DNA of 49,778 nt from Spirochaetales bacterium (lineage in GTDB: Bacteria; Spirochaetota; Spirochaetia; Sphaerochaetales; Sphaerochaetaceae). The stretch lies in assembly GCA_012523305.1 (NCBI GenBank), contig JAAYIV010000056.1, forward strand, positions 1 through 49,778, written 5' to 3'. The translations under genes were made by a program, and so were the position numbers. A model generated the notes under the pieces. That model searched no databases and was not told where the DNA came from. It worked only from the letters and a program-made list of their open reading frames with translations. Positions 17,925 to 26,158 of this stretch are shown here, in pieces. The number at the start of each line of letters is the position of its first letter. The stretch's first letter is position 1.

Positions 17925-18833
17925 ATGAAGTATAGATATATCTTGTTTGTAGTGTTACTCCTTTTGCTATTTCTACCATTAATGGCGACGGGCAACGCAG
18001 AAAGCATGAAAAAGCCTACGCCAATCGTTGTGGCGAGTATCCTTCCACAACAATATTTCATAGACAGAATCGGAGGAACAGCCATTGAATCCGCAGTGCT
18101 CGTAGGCGTTGGACAAAGTCCACATTCATATGAACCCACTCCAAAACAGATGACTGCTTTGGCGCAAGCTGATGCTTGGATAATTTCACGTACCGATTTT
18201 GAAAACCAATTGGTTCCCAAGGTAAAAGCACTGTATCCCGGGCTTAAGATAGTCGACGGGACAGAGGGTGTTACCTTCAGATTGCTTGTAGAAGATCATG
18301 AACACGATGATAACGAAGATGATCATCATGATGAAATCGAATTTGACAAACATACATGGCTAGGCAGGGAATCGGTAAAAATCCTAGCACATCACATTAA
18401 AGAAACCTTGATCGGAATAAGTGAAGAGAATACACGATTATTCAATGAGAATTATCAGAAACTCATTACGGAAATCGATGAGGCATATGATGAGTTGCAA
18501 GATACACTTCTGCCGTTGGCCGGAAAGACAGTTTTTGTATACCATCCTTCATTTGGGTATTTATTTGATGATTTGCAGATACATCAACGAGCCGTAGAAA
18601 CGGGAGGGAAAGAACCTACTCCGAAAACACTCACCGAGTTAATCGAATTAGCAAAAACTGAACAGCCCCCAGTGATATTTGTTCAATCCCAATTTCCAGC
18701 TGCCGCAGCTGAAAAAGTAGCTCAAGCAGTGAACGCAACAGTAATCCCATTGGATCCGTTAGCTTATGATTGGTTGGAAAATATCAAACTGATCGGTTCG
18801 GTTTTACATGACTATGTGGAGAAAATCAAATGA
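17925..18833 (+). CDS. znuA: Zinc ABC transporter substrate-binding lipoprotein-like protein (ZnuA)
   Basis: A 302-residue member of the cluster 9 metal-binding proteins. The signal region MKYRYILFVVLLLLLFLPLMATGNAES is strongly hydrophobic. VASILPQQYFIDRIGG, GVGQSPHSYEPTPKQM, the kinked linker helix region and YHPSFGYLFDDLQ supply the usual metal-ligand histidines. Residues about 123-142 form a His/Asp/Glu-rich loop (DHEHDDNEDDHHDEIE), which is diagnostic for zinc rather than manganese in this family. AGAGGTTG precedes the ATG, and the stop codon overlaps the ATPase start. It is the first gene of the zinc import operon and lies behind a palindromic candidate operator. Confidence 0.93.
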   Translation: MKYRYILFVVLLLLLFLPLMATGNAESMKKPTPIVVASILPQQYFIDRIGGTAIESAVLVGVGQSPHSYEPTPKQMTALAQADAWIISRTDFENQLVPKVKALYPGLKIVDGTEGVTFRLLVEDHEHDDNEDDHHDEIEFDKHTWLGRESVKILAHHIKETLIGISEENTRLFNENYQKLITEIDEAYDELQDTLLPLAGKTVFVYHPSFGYLFDDLQIHQRAVETGGKEPTPKTLTELIELAKTEQPPVIFVQSQFPAAAAEKVAQAVNATVIPLDPLAYDWLENIKLIGSVLHDYVEKIK

Positions 18834-19642
18834 GTGCCTTGATACGACATCAGCAGCGTCCCGTAGCGTTACGATTCCATGACGTTTTTTTTTCCTATGG
18901 TGCGGTCGATGTGTTGGAGAGTATCAACTTTCATTTCCATGAAGGCGATTTTATCGTACTCGTCGGGCCTAACGGAGCAGGAAAATCAACGCTGTTAAAA
19001 TTGACTCTGGGTCTTGAAACTCCACAGAGAGGAAGCGTTTCCGTATTTGGCAAACCTCCTAGGGATGTGTTGGAAATAATCGGATATGTCCCACAACATA
19101 TCCATTATGATAGTTCTTTTCCAATTTCTGTCAATGAAGTGGTTGGAATGGGGTTATTACACCCGTCAAGTCGTAGAAACAAACGAAAAATGCAACATAC
19201 TATCGAAGAAGCTCTGGCTAAGGTCGATCTGATCGATCTTGTTGACAGATCATATTCGGCTCTTTCAGGCGGGCAACGGCGACGGGTTTTGGTTGCAAGG
19301 GCTTTGGTGTCCGATCCGCGATTCCTCATACTTGATGAGCCGACTGCAAATATGGATGTCGAGAGTGAGCAAATGTTGTTTAAGACTTTGGGCTCGATCA
19401 AAGGAACGACCACCATATTGGTAGTTACCCATGATATGGAATTTGTTTCTTCATTGACTGACAGGGTGTTGTGCTTGAGCAATAAAGGGAATAAGGGTCA
19501 AGCTTGCACGATTGTCCAACATCGTACCGAACCCGCTTATGATGTCCATGCGGGATTTACCCAAAAAGAAGTATTGAAAGTACTTCATGACACGACTTTA
19601 CCTGGCGATGATTGCTTGGCCCAAGAGGTGCTACATGACTGA
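18830..19642 (+). CDS. znuC: Zinc ABC transporter ATP-binding protein (ZnuC)
   Basis: A 270-residue ABC ATPase with Walker A GPNGAGKSTLLK, Q-loop YVPQH, signature LSGGQRRRVLVARALV, Walker B FLILDEPTANMD and H-loop VVTHD. It starts within the ATGA overlap at the end of znuA and overlaps the permease start by 8 bases. The C-terminal 60 residues after the H-loop include several His and Cys residues (CTIVQHRTEPAYDVHAG), common in zinc and manganese ATPases. It powers uptake by the ZnuA/ZnuB pair. Confidence 0.93.
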   Translation: MSALIRHQQRPVALRFHDVFFSYGAVDVLESINFHFHEGDFIVLVGPNGAGKSTLLKLTLGLETPQRGSVSVFGKPPRDVLEIIGYVPQHIHYDSSFPISVNEVVGMGLLHPSSRRNKRKMQHTIEEALAKVDLIDLVDRSYSALSGGQRRRVLVARALVSDPRFLILDEPTANMDVESEQMLFKTLGSIKGTTTILVVTHDMEFVSSLTDRVLCLSNKGNKGQACTIVQHRTEPAYDVHAGFTQKEVLKVLHDTTLPGDDCLAQEVLHD

Positions 19643-20507
19643 TTTTTTTGCTGCTTTAACCAATCCATCAATTCCCTTTGTACGTAATGCCCTGATTGCA
19701 GCCATATTATCAGCCATATTGTTCGGCGTATTGGGAGCTATAGTAACGGTAAGAAGAATAGCAGGGCTCGCGGGGGCGATCTCCCATGCGGTGTTAGGTG
19801 GCATAGGTCTCGCTTTGTATCTGGCAGCAACCGGATTAGTTCCAAATCTCCCCCCTATTGCCGGAGCGATTGTGTTTGCAATATTGGCAGCCGCTGTCAT
19901 TGGACTGGTGTCGTTAAAGGCGAAACAACGCGAAGATACGGTAATCAATGCCATTTGGGCGATTGGGATGAGTGTTGGGGTCTTGTTCATGGCCAAAACT
20001 CCCGGGTATACAGATCCTTCTGCATACCTGTTTGGGAATATTCTTCTGATCTCCACAAGAGATTTGGTTCTCCTGGGAATCCTTGACGTCATCGTAGTGA
20101 TACTCGCATGGAGATTCTATTATCAAATCGAAGCATCGGCTTTTGATGAAGAATATGCAAAGGTAAGAGGAATTCATACCAACTTGGTATTCTTTATTAT
20201 CCTTGCCATCGTTGCTATCGCTGTGGTATTACTCCAAACTTTCGTTGGCATCGTCATGGTAATCGCAATGTTGACCCTTCCATCCGGGACAGCCGGTTAT
20301 ACTGCCAAAAACCTTGCGGGAATGATGATCGGAGGGGGGGTGTATGCCTCGTTATTTTCGGTAAGCGGATTGGTTGCGGGATGGACATTTGATTTACCAG
20401 TCGGAGCAATGGTGGTGGTTATCGCAGGAGCAGTATTTATCATTGCCGCGTTGATAAGAATCATCAAACGAAGGAACAGCGTTAACTCGAGGGAGGTTTC
20501 AGTATGA
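19635..20507 (+). CDS. znuB: Zinc ABC transporter permease (ZnuB)
   Basis: A 290-residue ABC-3 family permease with about eight hydrophobic segments. FVRNALIAAILSAILFGVLG, RRIAGLAGAISHAVLGGIG and the central DEEYAKVRGIHTN loop are typical of ZnuB/TroC relatives. The frame is open 16 codons further up inside znuC, but AGAGGTG eight bases before the ATG at 19635 and the sequence MTDFFAALTNPSIPF favour this start. It overlaps znuC by 8 bases and the regulator gene by 4, so the whole transporter and its regulator are coupled. Confidence 0.92.
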   Translation: MTDFFAALTNPSIPFVRNALIAAILSAILFGVLGAIVTVRRIAGLAGAISHAVLGGIGLALYLAATGLVPNLPPIAGAIVFAILAAAVIGLVSLKAKQREDTVINAIWAIGMSVGVLFMAKTPGYTDPSAYLFGNILLISTRDLVLLGILDVIVVILAWRFYYQIEASAFDEEYAKVRGIHTNLVFFIILAIVAIAVVLLQTFVGIVMVIAMLTLPSGTAGYTAKNLAGMMIGGGVYASLFSVSGLVAGWTFDLPVGAMVVVIAGAVFIIAALIRIIKRRNSVNSREVSV

Positions 20508-20914
20508 CAAAAGCACGAAAGGCTGTCTTGGATGTACTACAGAGTGCTACCAGTCCCCTTTCTGCAAAAGACGTATACTTCCAATTAGGTGATCTATGCA
20601 ATCAAGTGACCGTCTATAGAACGTTGCATTATCTAGAGGAGAAGGGATTCGCAGAATCGTTCGTGCTTCACTGCAACGCTCATGGTACCGAACGTTATTA
20701 TACGATATTGGAGTACGATGCAAAGGAAAAAGCACGGCATCATCATTGGTTTCATTGCGAGATTTGCCACCAATTCACTGACCTGGGAGATTGTACCATC
20801 GACTCATTACTGGAACGTTTTTCTAGAAATCATGCCTTTGAAATACACGATCATATGTTATCATTGGTCGGTGTATGTAAAATTTGCCTTGACCGATCAT
20901 CAAGGGCTAATTGA
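20504..20914 (+). CDS. zur: Fur-family metal-responsive repressor (Zur-like)
   Basis: A 136-residue Fur-family protein. The N-terminal winged helix includes AKDVYFQLGDLCNQVTVYRTLHYLEEKGF, where VTVYRTL is the DNA-recognition helix. The C-terminal dimer domain has HHHWFHCEICHQF and GVCKICLD, giving the two CxxC pairs of the structural zinc site, plus FEIHDHMLSLVG. It is the last gene of the zinc transporter operon, coupled to znuB by an ATGA overlap with GGGAGG upstream. Position in a zinc uptake operon makes Zur the natural reading, although Fur subfamilies cannot be separated by sequence alone. Confidence 0.88.
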   Translation: MTKARKAVLDVLQSATSPLSAKDVYFQLGDLCNQVTVYRTLHYLEEKGFAESFVLHCNAHGTERYYTILEYDAKEKARHHHWFHCEICHQFTDLGDCTIDSLLERFSRNHAFEIHDHMLSLVGVCKICLDRSSRAN

Positions 20915-20944
20915 ACATGATCCTTCCTTATTGGAGTCAAACGA

Positions 20945-21757
20945 ATGAGAGTATTGATCACAGGAGCAGCCGGAGGACTAGGCCGCATAGCATGCAAAAC
21001 ATGTATCAACGCTGGCCATATCGTCTTTGGATGCGATCTATCCGGGAATAACCAACAATATGCTCCCGGTACGATAGTGATTCCCACTGATGTCACCGAC
21101 ATCGATTCTGTCTTGTCTCTGTCCGAGACTCTCGTAGGGTACGGATCTATTGATGCAATTGTTCACTTGGCAGGTGTGTTTGCAGCCGGTCCGCTATTGG
21201 AAACCGAAACGAGCGTACTTACATATACATTGGATGTGAATCTTCTCGGGGTAGCACGGATCAACCTGGCTTGCGCACGGCAATTGGTTGAAAACAAAGG
21301 AAGGATCATCATTGTCAGTAGTGAATTGGGTGTATTTTCACCCGCACCTTTCACGGGACAGTACGTCATATCAAAACATGCGCTGGAATCCTATGCCACA
21401 ACATTACGCAGGGAGGTTAAATCCCAAAAGATATCGGTCACGACGTTACGTCCAGGATCCTTTTCAACAGGTATGCACCATAAGGCACTTGATGCATATC
21501 ACATGATTGAAACATCCTCAAAGTGGTACGGTCCTATCATTACCAAAGCGATGCCGTTAATTAAAAGGGAGATGAAACGATCACATGCTCCTGAAATCAT
21601 TGCTTCAACGATTCTAAGAACATTGGAAACAAAACATCCGAAACGTTATATCGCGATAAAACAAAGCCCCTTGTTATTACTGATGAACTTATTTCCTGTT
21701 TGGTTACAAGACGCAATGTATGCAACGGTATTCACGAATACTATAGAGGACCTTTGA
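20945..21757 (+). CDS. Short-chain dehydrogenase/reductase (SDR)
   Basis: A 270-residue classical SDR. The Rossmann nucleotide loop is TGAAGGLG, NAG-equivalent HLAGVF follows, and the active site has Ser in IVSSELG with YVISK (Tyr-x3-Lys) about 13 residues on. CDLSG after the second strand suggests NAD+ preference (Asp at the ribose-binding position). A weak helix near the C terminus (LLLLMNLFPVWLQDAMY) could touch the membrane. The gene follows the zinc regulator after 30 bases with GGAG upstream and may be co-transcribed, but nothing ties the function to zinc. The substrate is unknown. Its 3' end overlaps a convergent gene by 17 bases. Confidence 0.88.
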   Translation: MRVLITGAAGGLGRIACKTCINAGHIVFGCDLSGNNQQYAPGTIVIPTDVTDIDSVLSLSETLVGYGSIDAIVHLAGVFAAGPLLETETSVLTYTLDVNLLGVARINLACARQLVENKGRIIIVSSELGVFSPAPFTGQYVISKHALESYATTLRREVKSQKISVTTLRPGSFSTGMHHKALDAYHMIETSSKWYGPIITKAMPLIKREMKRSHAPEIIASTILRTLETKHPKRYIAIKQSPLLLLMNLFPVWLQDAMYATVFTNTIEDL

Positions 21758-22319
21758 ACACAGGTTCTCCGATGACATCCAATTCATCTGCGACCAAACC
21801 TAACAAGAATTCACGTGCCGTTTCGAGAGTCATCTCATCGTCATAAAGACCAAAATCTTTTCTTTCATCGGGCAGGTATACGACGGCAGATATGTCTGAA
21901 AATCGTTGTCCTGTCTTTCCTGTATAAGCTTTAAGTTGTTCGCCTGTCATCCGGGCAAGTTCACGATAATCGGTTTGTTCGAGCACGGCACTAAGAATGT
22001 GCTTGCCATGATGATCAAATACACTTATCGCAAATGGATAGCATAGATATGGTTCATCCCTGATGTTCATCGGATCGATTTGTACATGACACCTGATCCG
22101 AGGCCACATCCAGATTTCTCCTCCAAACCGGCCGTTATCTTGAGGATCGGGCATTGAAGACCACCGATTTCGATCGATTTCTTTGTACTCCGCTCGTTTT
22201 ATGACATGCAACTGTGAAATCATCTCACTTCCTCCGACAAAGAAGACTATACCATCATAACCCGATTCAATCCAACAATTCATATCTTTAGGTTCCATAT
22301 CATTATTGACCGCAAGCAT
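21741..22319 (-). CDS. Hypothetical soluble protein
   Basis: A 192-residue protein I do not recognise. It has no signal peptide or transmembrane helix and is acidic, with several Trp residues in the first half (WSSMPDPQ, GGEIWMWPRIRCHVQ) and a conserved-looking AISVFDHHGKHILSAVLEQTDYRELARMTGEQL stretch. The latter resembles a ligand or cofactor-binding beta-alpha segment but no family comes to mind. The start is uncertain: ATGs at codons 1, 8 and 13 lack a clear ribosome binding site. It is divergent from a ZIP transporter by 48 bases and converges with an SDR gene with a 17-bp overlap. Confidence 0.6.
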   Translation of the reverse strand: MLAVNNDMEPKDMNCWIESGYDGIVFFVGGSEMISQLHVIKRAEYKEIDRNRWSSMPDPQDNGRFGGEIWMWPRIRCHVQIDPMNIRDEPYLCYPFAISVFDHHGKHILSAVLEQTDYRELARMTGEQLKAYTGKTGQRFSDISAVVYLPDERKDFGLYDDEMTLETAREFLLGLVADELDVIGEPVFKGPL

Positions 22320-22367
22320 GCTTATTCATATGATGATGATGTCAATTTATTTACAGGAGTCGATTAG

Positions 22368-23189
22368 ATGAAATCATTGACTGAACAACCTGTCCTTATG
22401 GCCTTATTGGCGACCCTAGGCACTTGGGGTCTGACGGCACTCGGAGCTGCGTTGGTCTTCTTCTTTAAAACCATAAAACAACACGTACTAAATCTCATGT
22501 TGGGTTTTGCGGCGGGAGTTATGATCGCAGCCAGTTATTGGTCATTGTTAGCTCCTGCAATTGAGATGGCCGAACAATCATCCTCGCTTCCCGCTTGGCT
22601 GGTTGCTGCCATCGGCTTTTTAATGGGTGCGGGATTTCTTTGGCTTGCTGACCGGTTGATTCCTCACCTCCACTTTGGCTCAGAGAAGGGTGATGAAGCT
22701 GAAGGGCTCCCTACCCACTTAAGAAGAAGCATTCTCCTCGTTTTGTCGATTACTCTGCACAATTTCCCTGAAGGGCTTGCTGTTGGCGTAGCATTCGGTG
22801 CCGCTGCATCTGGCCACACTGAAGTGACCCTCCTCTCAGCACTGGCTGTCGCAATAGGAATCGGGATACAAAATTTTCCCGAAGGAGCTGCCGTTTCGAT
22901 TCCGTTACGCCGTGAAGGGCTTTCAAGAAGGCGAAGTTTCTTTTACGGACAGGCCAGCGGACTTGTTGAACCGATCGCTGGAGTTTTGGGTGCGTTGCTG
23001 GTTACGAGCATGCAAGTCATTCTTCCTTACGCTTTGGCCTTTGCCGCTGGAGCTATGATCTATGTGGTAATCGAAGAATTGATTCCAGAATCGCAAAAGG
23101 GCATCGATCACGAAGGAACTCATTTGGCCACCTACGGAACGTTATTGGGATTCACGGTCATGATGATTCTTGATGTTGCCTTAGGCTAG
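22368..23189 (+). CDS. ZIP family divalent metal transporter
   Basis: A 273-residue membrane protein with eight predicted helices. The two signature helices carry LSITLHNFPEGLAVGVAFGA and IGIGIQNFPEGAAVSIPL (H/Q-NFPEG metal-binding motifs), as in ZupT/GufA-type proteins, and the region after helix 3 has a short His-containing loop (PHLHFG). AGGAGTCGATTAG precedes the ATG. The GufA-like branch usually imports zinc or iron. It sits close to the zinc ABC operon and Zur-like gene, which fits zinc homeostasis, but its upstream region shows no copy of the candidate zinc box. Confidence 0.93.
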   Translation: MKSLTEQPVLMALLATLGTWGLTALGAALVFFFKTIKQHVLNLMLGFAAGVMIAASYWSLLAPAIEMAEQSSSLPAWLVAAIGFLMGAGFLWLADRLIPHLHFGSEKGDEAEGLPTHLRRSILLVLSITLHNFPEGLAVGVAFGAAASGHTEVTLLSALAVAIGIGIQNFPEGAAVSIPLRREGLSRRRSFFYGQASGLVEPIAGVLGALLVTSMQVILPYALAFAAGAMIYVVIEELIPESQKGIDHEGTHLATYGTLLGFTVMMILDVALG

Positions 23190-23199
23190 ATGCTTCTAC

Positions 23200-24471
23200 C
23201 TATATTCTTTCCAATAGATTGAAAATCGTAAGGTTACCGAGTGTTTTTATACCTCGATCGTTAATCTGTGTCGCTATCGCATCACCGATGGTATCGAGGT
23301 TTTGCTCAAGATATACTTCACCGTAGAGGGATGATACCAAATCTACGATCTTGAGATCTTCTAACGGTTTGGCAGGAAGATATGAAGTCCTGCTGGGATT
23401 AGTCGCGATAATGAATTGCTTATCCACCAATACATCTAACACGCTATATAGCTCTCGATCATTCATCAATAACTTTTCAGAAATATCTTTTACTTTGGTG
23501 TTGCCGGTTCCACTCTTAAAATTATTACCGATAACCATCATGACATTGATTCCATTTGCAAGCTGTTCTGCCGGTGAAACAGGCCGCTTCAACGACTTTC
23601 TATCAGGGCGGTACTGGTGAACATAACTTACTTCAACAGAAGTTAGAAGGATAATCCACATGATATATACCCAAAGGAGAAATAGGAAAATAGCAGCGAA
23701 AGAACCATAAATAACCGAATAATTGAATCCCAATGAAATCAATGAAGCAAGGATTTTATTTACTATCCCCAAGGCAATCGTCCCCACGATTGCTCCTAAG
23801 GTTGCGCTACCTGAAGCGACTTTGGTGTTCGGGGCGGTCTTGATTATTAAAAAGATTAGCAACCAAACGATACACCATGGCAATAGTATTCGTATGATCG
23901 CTACGAAGGTGGTATCTACGGTCGCCCATCCGAAAAACTTCGCGATGCGCGCACTTAGTAATGATTTGACACTGATGTAAGCCCCTACTAACAGCGCTGC
24001 GACTACCAAGATTATCAGAAACATGAACAATCTTCGCAGCAATTTCCTCTGGGTCATCGAAGTTCTATAAATATGATTTACAATGTTCCACACTCGATCG
24101 ATGAGCATCATTGATGTGATGATAAAAGAAACGAATCCCACTATTCCTAAGCTTCGTGCGTTCGAGCTGTACTGCTGAATCCAAGCTACGAATTCAGCTC
24201 CAGATTGTTCTCCTAGTATAGAGGTGAAGAACTCGGTCAGGAATGTGAAAAATGGTTGGATTACATCGAATAGCGTCAGAATTGACACGATGAAAGTGAC
24301 AAGAGGGACTATAGAAATGAGGGTGGTATACACTACCCCGGAAGCCATGATCGAGATACGGTCTTTAGTAAATTTGCCAAGGCAGACACTGCAAAAATCA
24401 ATAAATCTAGCAATGGCTATCCCTATCGGTCCTCTTTCGGAGGCCGATGAATTGATTTCTCGATCATTCAT
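23200..24471 (-). CDS. YihY/BrkB family inner-membrane protein with C-terminal winged-helix-like extension
   Basis: A 423-residue protein. Residues about 30-300 form the six-helix YihY domain: MASGVVYTTLISIVPLVTFIVSIL, the long amphipathic second segment, LPWCIVWLLIFLIIKTAPNTK and YGSFAAIFLFLLWVYIMWIILLTS. This family was once called ribonuclease BN, wrongly; its function is unsettled. The remaining 120 residues are soluble and read like a winged helix (TKVKDISEKLLMNDRELYSVLDVLVDKQFI) followed by an acidic helical tail, seen in some longer YihY proteins. It converges on the ZIP gene with a 10-bp gap. The ribosome binding site is weak. Confidence 0.88.
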   Translation of the reverse strand: MNDREINSSASERGPIGIAIARFIDFCSVCLGKFTKDRISIMASGVVYTTLISIVPLVTFIVSILTLFDVIQPFFTFLTEFFTSILGEQSGAEFVAWIQQYSSNARSLGIVGFVSFIITSMMLIDRVWNIVNHIYRTSMTQRKLLRRLFMFLIILVVAALLVGAYISVKSLLSARIAKFFGWATVDTTFVAIIRILLPWCIVWLLIFLIIKTAPNTKVASGSATLGAIVGTIALGIVNKILASLISLGFNYSVIYGSFAAIFLFLLWVYIMWIILLTSVEVSYVHQYRPDRKSLKRPVSPAEQLANGINVMMVIGNNFKSGTGNTKVKDISEKLLMNDRELYSVLDVLVDKQFIIATNPSRTSYLPAKPLEDLKIVDLVSSLYGEVYLEQNLDTIGDAIATQINDRGIKTLGNLTIFNLLERI

Positions 24472-24561
24472 TGTCTTTCAAGCCCCTTATCATACTGGCA
24501 TCGTAACAGGAAGGGCCATATAAGACAACTGCTGATACTAAAGCGGTACAACCATGAACTG

Positions 24562-25497
24562 TTATCGGTTTTTCCTAGATACTTTGGTCTCAATCCATTT
24601 GCCTATCAGCGTATGAATATCATCACGGCTCTTCTCATTCAAAATCTCGTGTCGGGCACCGCTTATCAATTCCAATGTCACGTCAGACAAACCGGCTTTG
24701 ATATATGCTTGGTACACTTTTTTGACTCCTTTGCCGAAATCCCCGACAGGATCCTGTTCTCCGCTGATTATCAGCATCGGCATATCTTTGGGCAGTTTAG
24801 CCATAGTTTCTGCATCGTTGGCCAATTCAATTCCATCTAAAAGATCGACGAAAAAGCTAGAGGAACAGATAAATCCGCAAAAAGGATCATCTACGTATTT
24901 TTTCACTTCATTGGCGTCAGTGGACAACCAATCAAAAGGCGTCGCCAAAGGTTGGAAGTGTTTTGCAAAAGCTCCGAAACTCATCTTGTCCAATAATGGA
25001 TCCGGCTTATGCGTACCAAATCGTTTCGCCCTTGAGGCAGCCAATAGGCGCCCAACTTTCCCTAATAATCCTTTTGATGCACTGGTACCACTTACTATCA
25101 CTCCCCGGTAGGTCTGCGGGTGCATCGCGACAAGTGCACGCACTTGAAATGATCCCATGCTATGGCCAAAAAGAAACAAATCCTTACCGGGATGATTTTT
25201 CAAAATCAATGTATCCAGTTCATAACCATCTTCAAGTACGCGTGACCACCCGTCGGAATCAGCAAACCATCCCCTTTCATCATCTGATGCAGTCAAACCA
25301 TGTCCACGATGATCCTGAGCATACACTGCCAATCCGATACTGTTTAGGTAATTGGCAAATCGTTCGTAACGAGCGCTATGCTCTGCCATTCCGTGGAAAA
25401 TGTGGACAATAGCGTGGTAATTCTGGTTTTTTGGCATCCAGTGACGATATACGACTGTTTTCCCGTCGCTGCAGGTAAGGAGTTTGGTTTCTGACAT
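24562..25497 (-). CDS. Alpha/beta hydrolase, monoacylglycerol lipase/lysophospholipase-like
   Basis: A 311-residue serine hydrolase of the Hydrolase_4 type. The oxyanion segment is HIFHGMAEHSARY, the nucleophile elbow is FGHSMGSFQ, and the acid and base are likely in ISGEQDPVG and SGARHEILNE. This arrangement matches monoglyceride lipases and YtpA/PldB-like lysophospholipases. The start was set at the ATG at 25497 because GGAGG lies seven bases upstream; an in-frame TTG two codons earlier is less likely. It has no signal peptide, so it acts in the cytoplasm or at the inner membrane face. It is divergent from the YfcE-like gene. Confidence 0.9.
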   Translation of the reverse strand: MSETKLLTCSDGKTVVYRHWMPKNQNYHAIVHIFHGMAEHSARYERFANYLNSIGLAVYAQDHRGHGLTASDDERGWFADSDGWSRVLEDGYELDTLILKNHPGKDLFLFGHSMGSFQVRALVAMHPQTYRGVIVSGTSASKGLLGKVGRLLAASRAKRFGTHKPDPLLDKMSFGAFAKHFQPLATPFDWLSTDANEVKKYVDDPFCGFICSSSFFVDLLDGIELANDAETMAKLPKDMPMLIISGEQDPVGDFGKGVKKVYQAYIKAGLSDVTLELISGARHEILNEKSRDDIHTLIGKWIETKVSRKNR

Positions 25498-25560
25498 GTA
25501 CAATCCTCCAAAAGGATGTTTGACTATTATATCTTTGATTGTAATTCAGCCGTAAGATGG

Positions 25561-25581
25561 GGTCAACCAAAATGACCTTGG
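25561..25581. promoter_or_regulatory. Interlocked inverted repeats in a divergent promoter region
   Basis: GGTCA (25561-25565) and TGACC (25573-25577) form a palindrome with a 7-bp spacer; overlapping it, CCAA (25567-25570) and TTGG (25578-25581) form another. It lies between the lipase and phosphodiesterase genes and may be an operator. No regulator can be named. Confidence 0.3.
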
Positions 25582-25624
25582 TATTCCTATTGGCAACTTT
25601 GTGATTGAGAATTATCATACCGTT

Positions 25625-26158
25625 ATGGATAAGTATGCAGTCGTTTCAGACATTCATGGCGATAGCGGGATGTTAAAAATGCTCATAAACAGGGCAATCA
25701 AAGAATCAGCCAAAGCAATTCTTTGCCTCGGAGACATAGGATTGAGTCAATCCGCCGATATCGTTGATTCAATACGTTCATCCTCGCTTCCGTTCTCGAT
25801 CGTCCGCGGGAACTGCGATTCGGCATGGGATTTTTCAAATGTATCGATGCACATGCCGCCAAAGTACAAAACTGTAGAACTGGGAGACCGTACCATATTT
25901 TTTACTCACGGGGATAGTATTAAAGTTTGGCATGACGCACCGGTACATTTACTTCAAAATGATATTTTTGCATTTGGCCATACACATGTTCCGATACTCT
26001 ATCGAGATGACAAAAGCCCTTGGATTCTTAATCCTGGTTCTGCCTCAAGACCAAGATGTAATTGTGACCCGAGCATGGCATTTGTCACCAATGAAGAAAT
26101 TCGAATCGTATCGATCCTGACAGGGATGGTGTTGAAAAAAGGGTTACAATGGCTCTGA
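25625..26158 (+). CDS. YfcE/MJ0936-type metallophosphoesterase
   Basis: A 177-residue calcineurin-like phosphodiesterase of the small YfcE family. All metal-site motifs are present: VVSDIHGD, CLGDIG, IVRGNCDS, FFTHGD and FGHTHVP, followed by LNPGSASRPR, a family hallmark. Members hydrolyse phosphodiesters in vitro; the natural substrate is mostly unknown. The frame also opens with a GTG eight codons upstream, but the product beginning MDKYAVVSDIHGD matches the family and is preferred, though neither start has a good ribosome binding site. The 3' end overlaps the convergent AOR gene by 15 bases. Confidence 0.92.
   Translation: MDKYAVVSDIHGDSGMLKMLINRAIKESAKAILCLGDIGLSQSADIVDSIRSSSLPFSIVRGNCDSAWDFSNVSMHMPPKYKTVELGDRTIFFTHGDSIKVWHDAPVHLLQNDIFAFGHTHVPILYRDDKSPWILNPGSASRPRCNCDPSMAFVTNEEIRIVSILTGMVLKKGLQWL

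Noticed and set aside
24698-25412. Plus-strand open frames opposite the lipase gene
   Set aside because: Compositional shadows of a clearly recognised hydrolase; no ribosome binding site and no family features.
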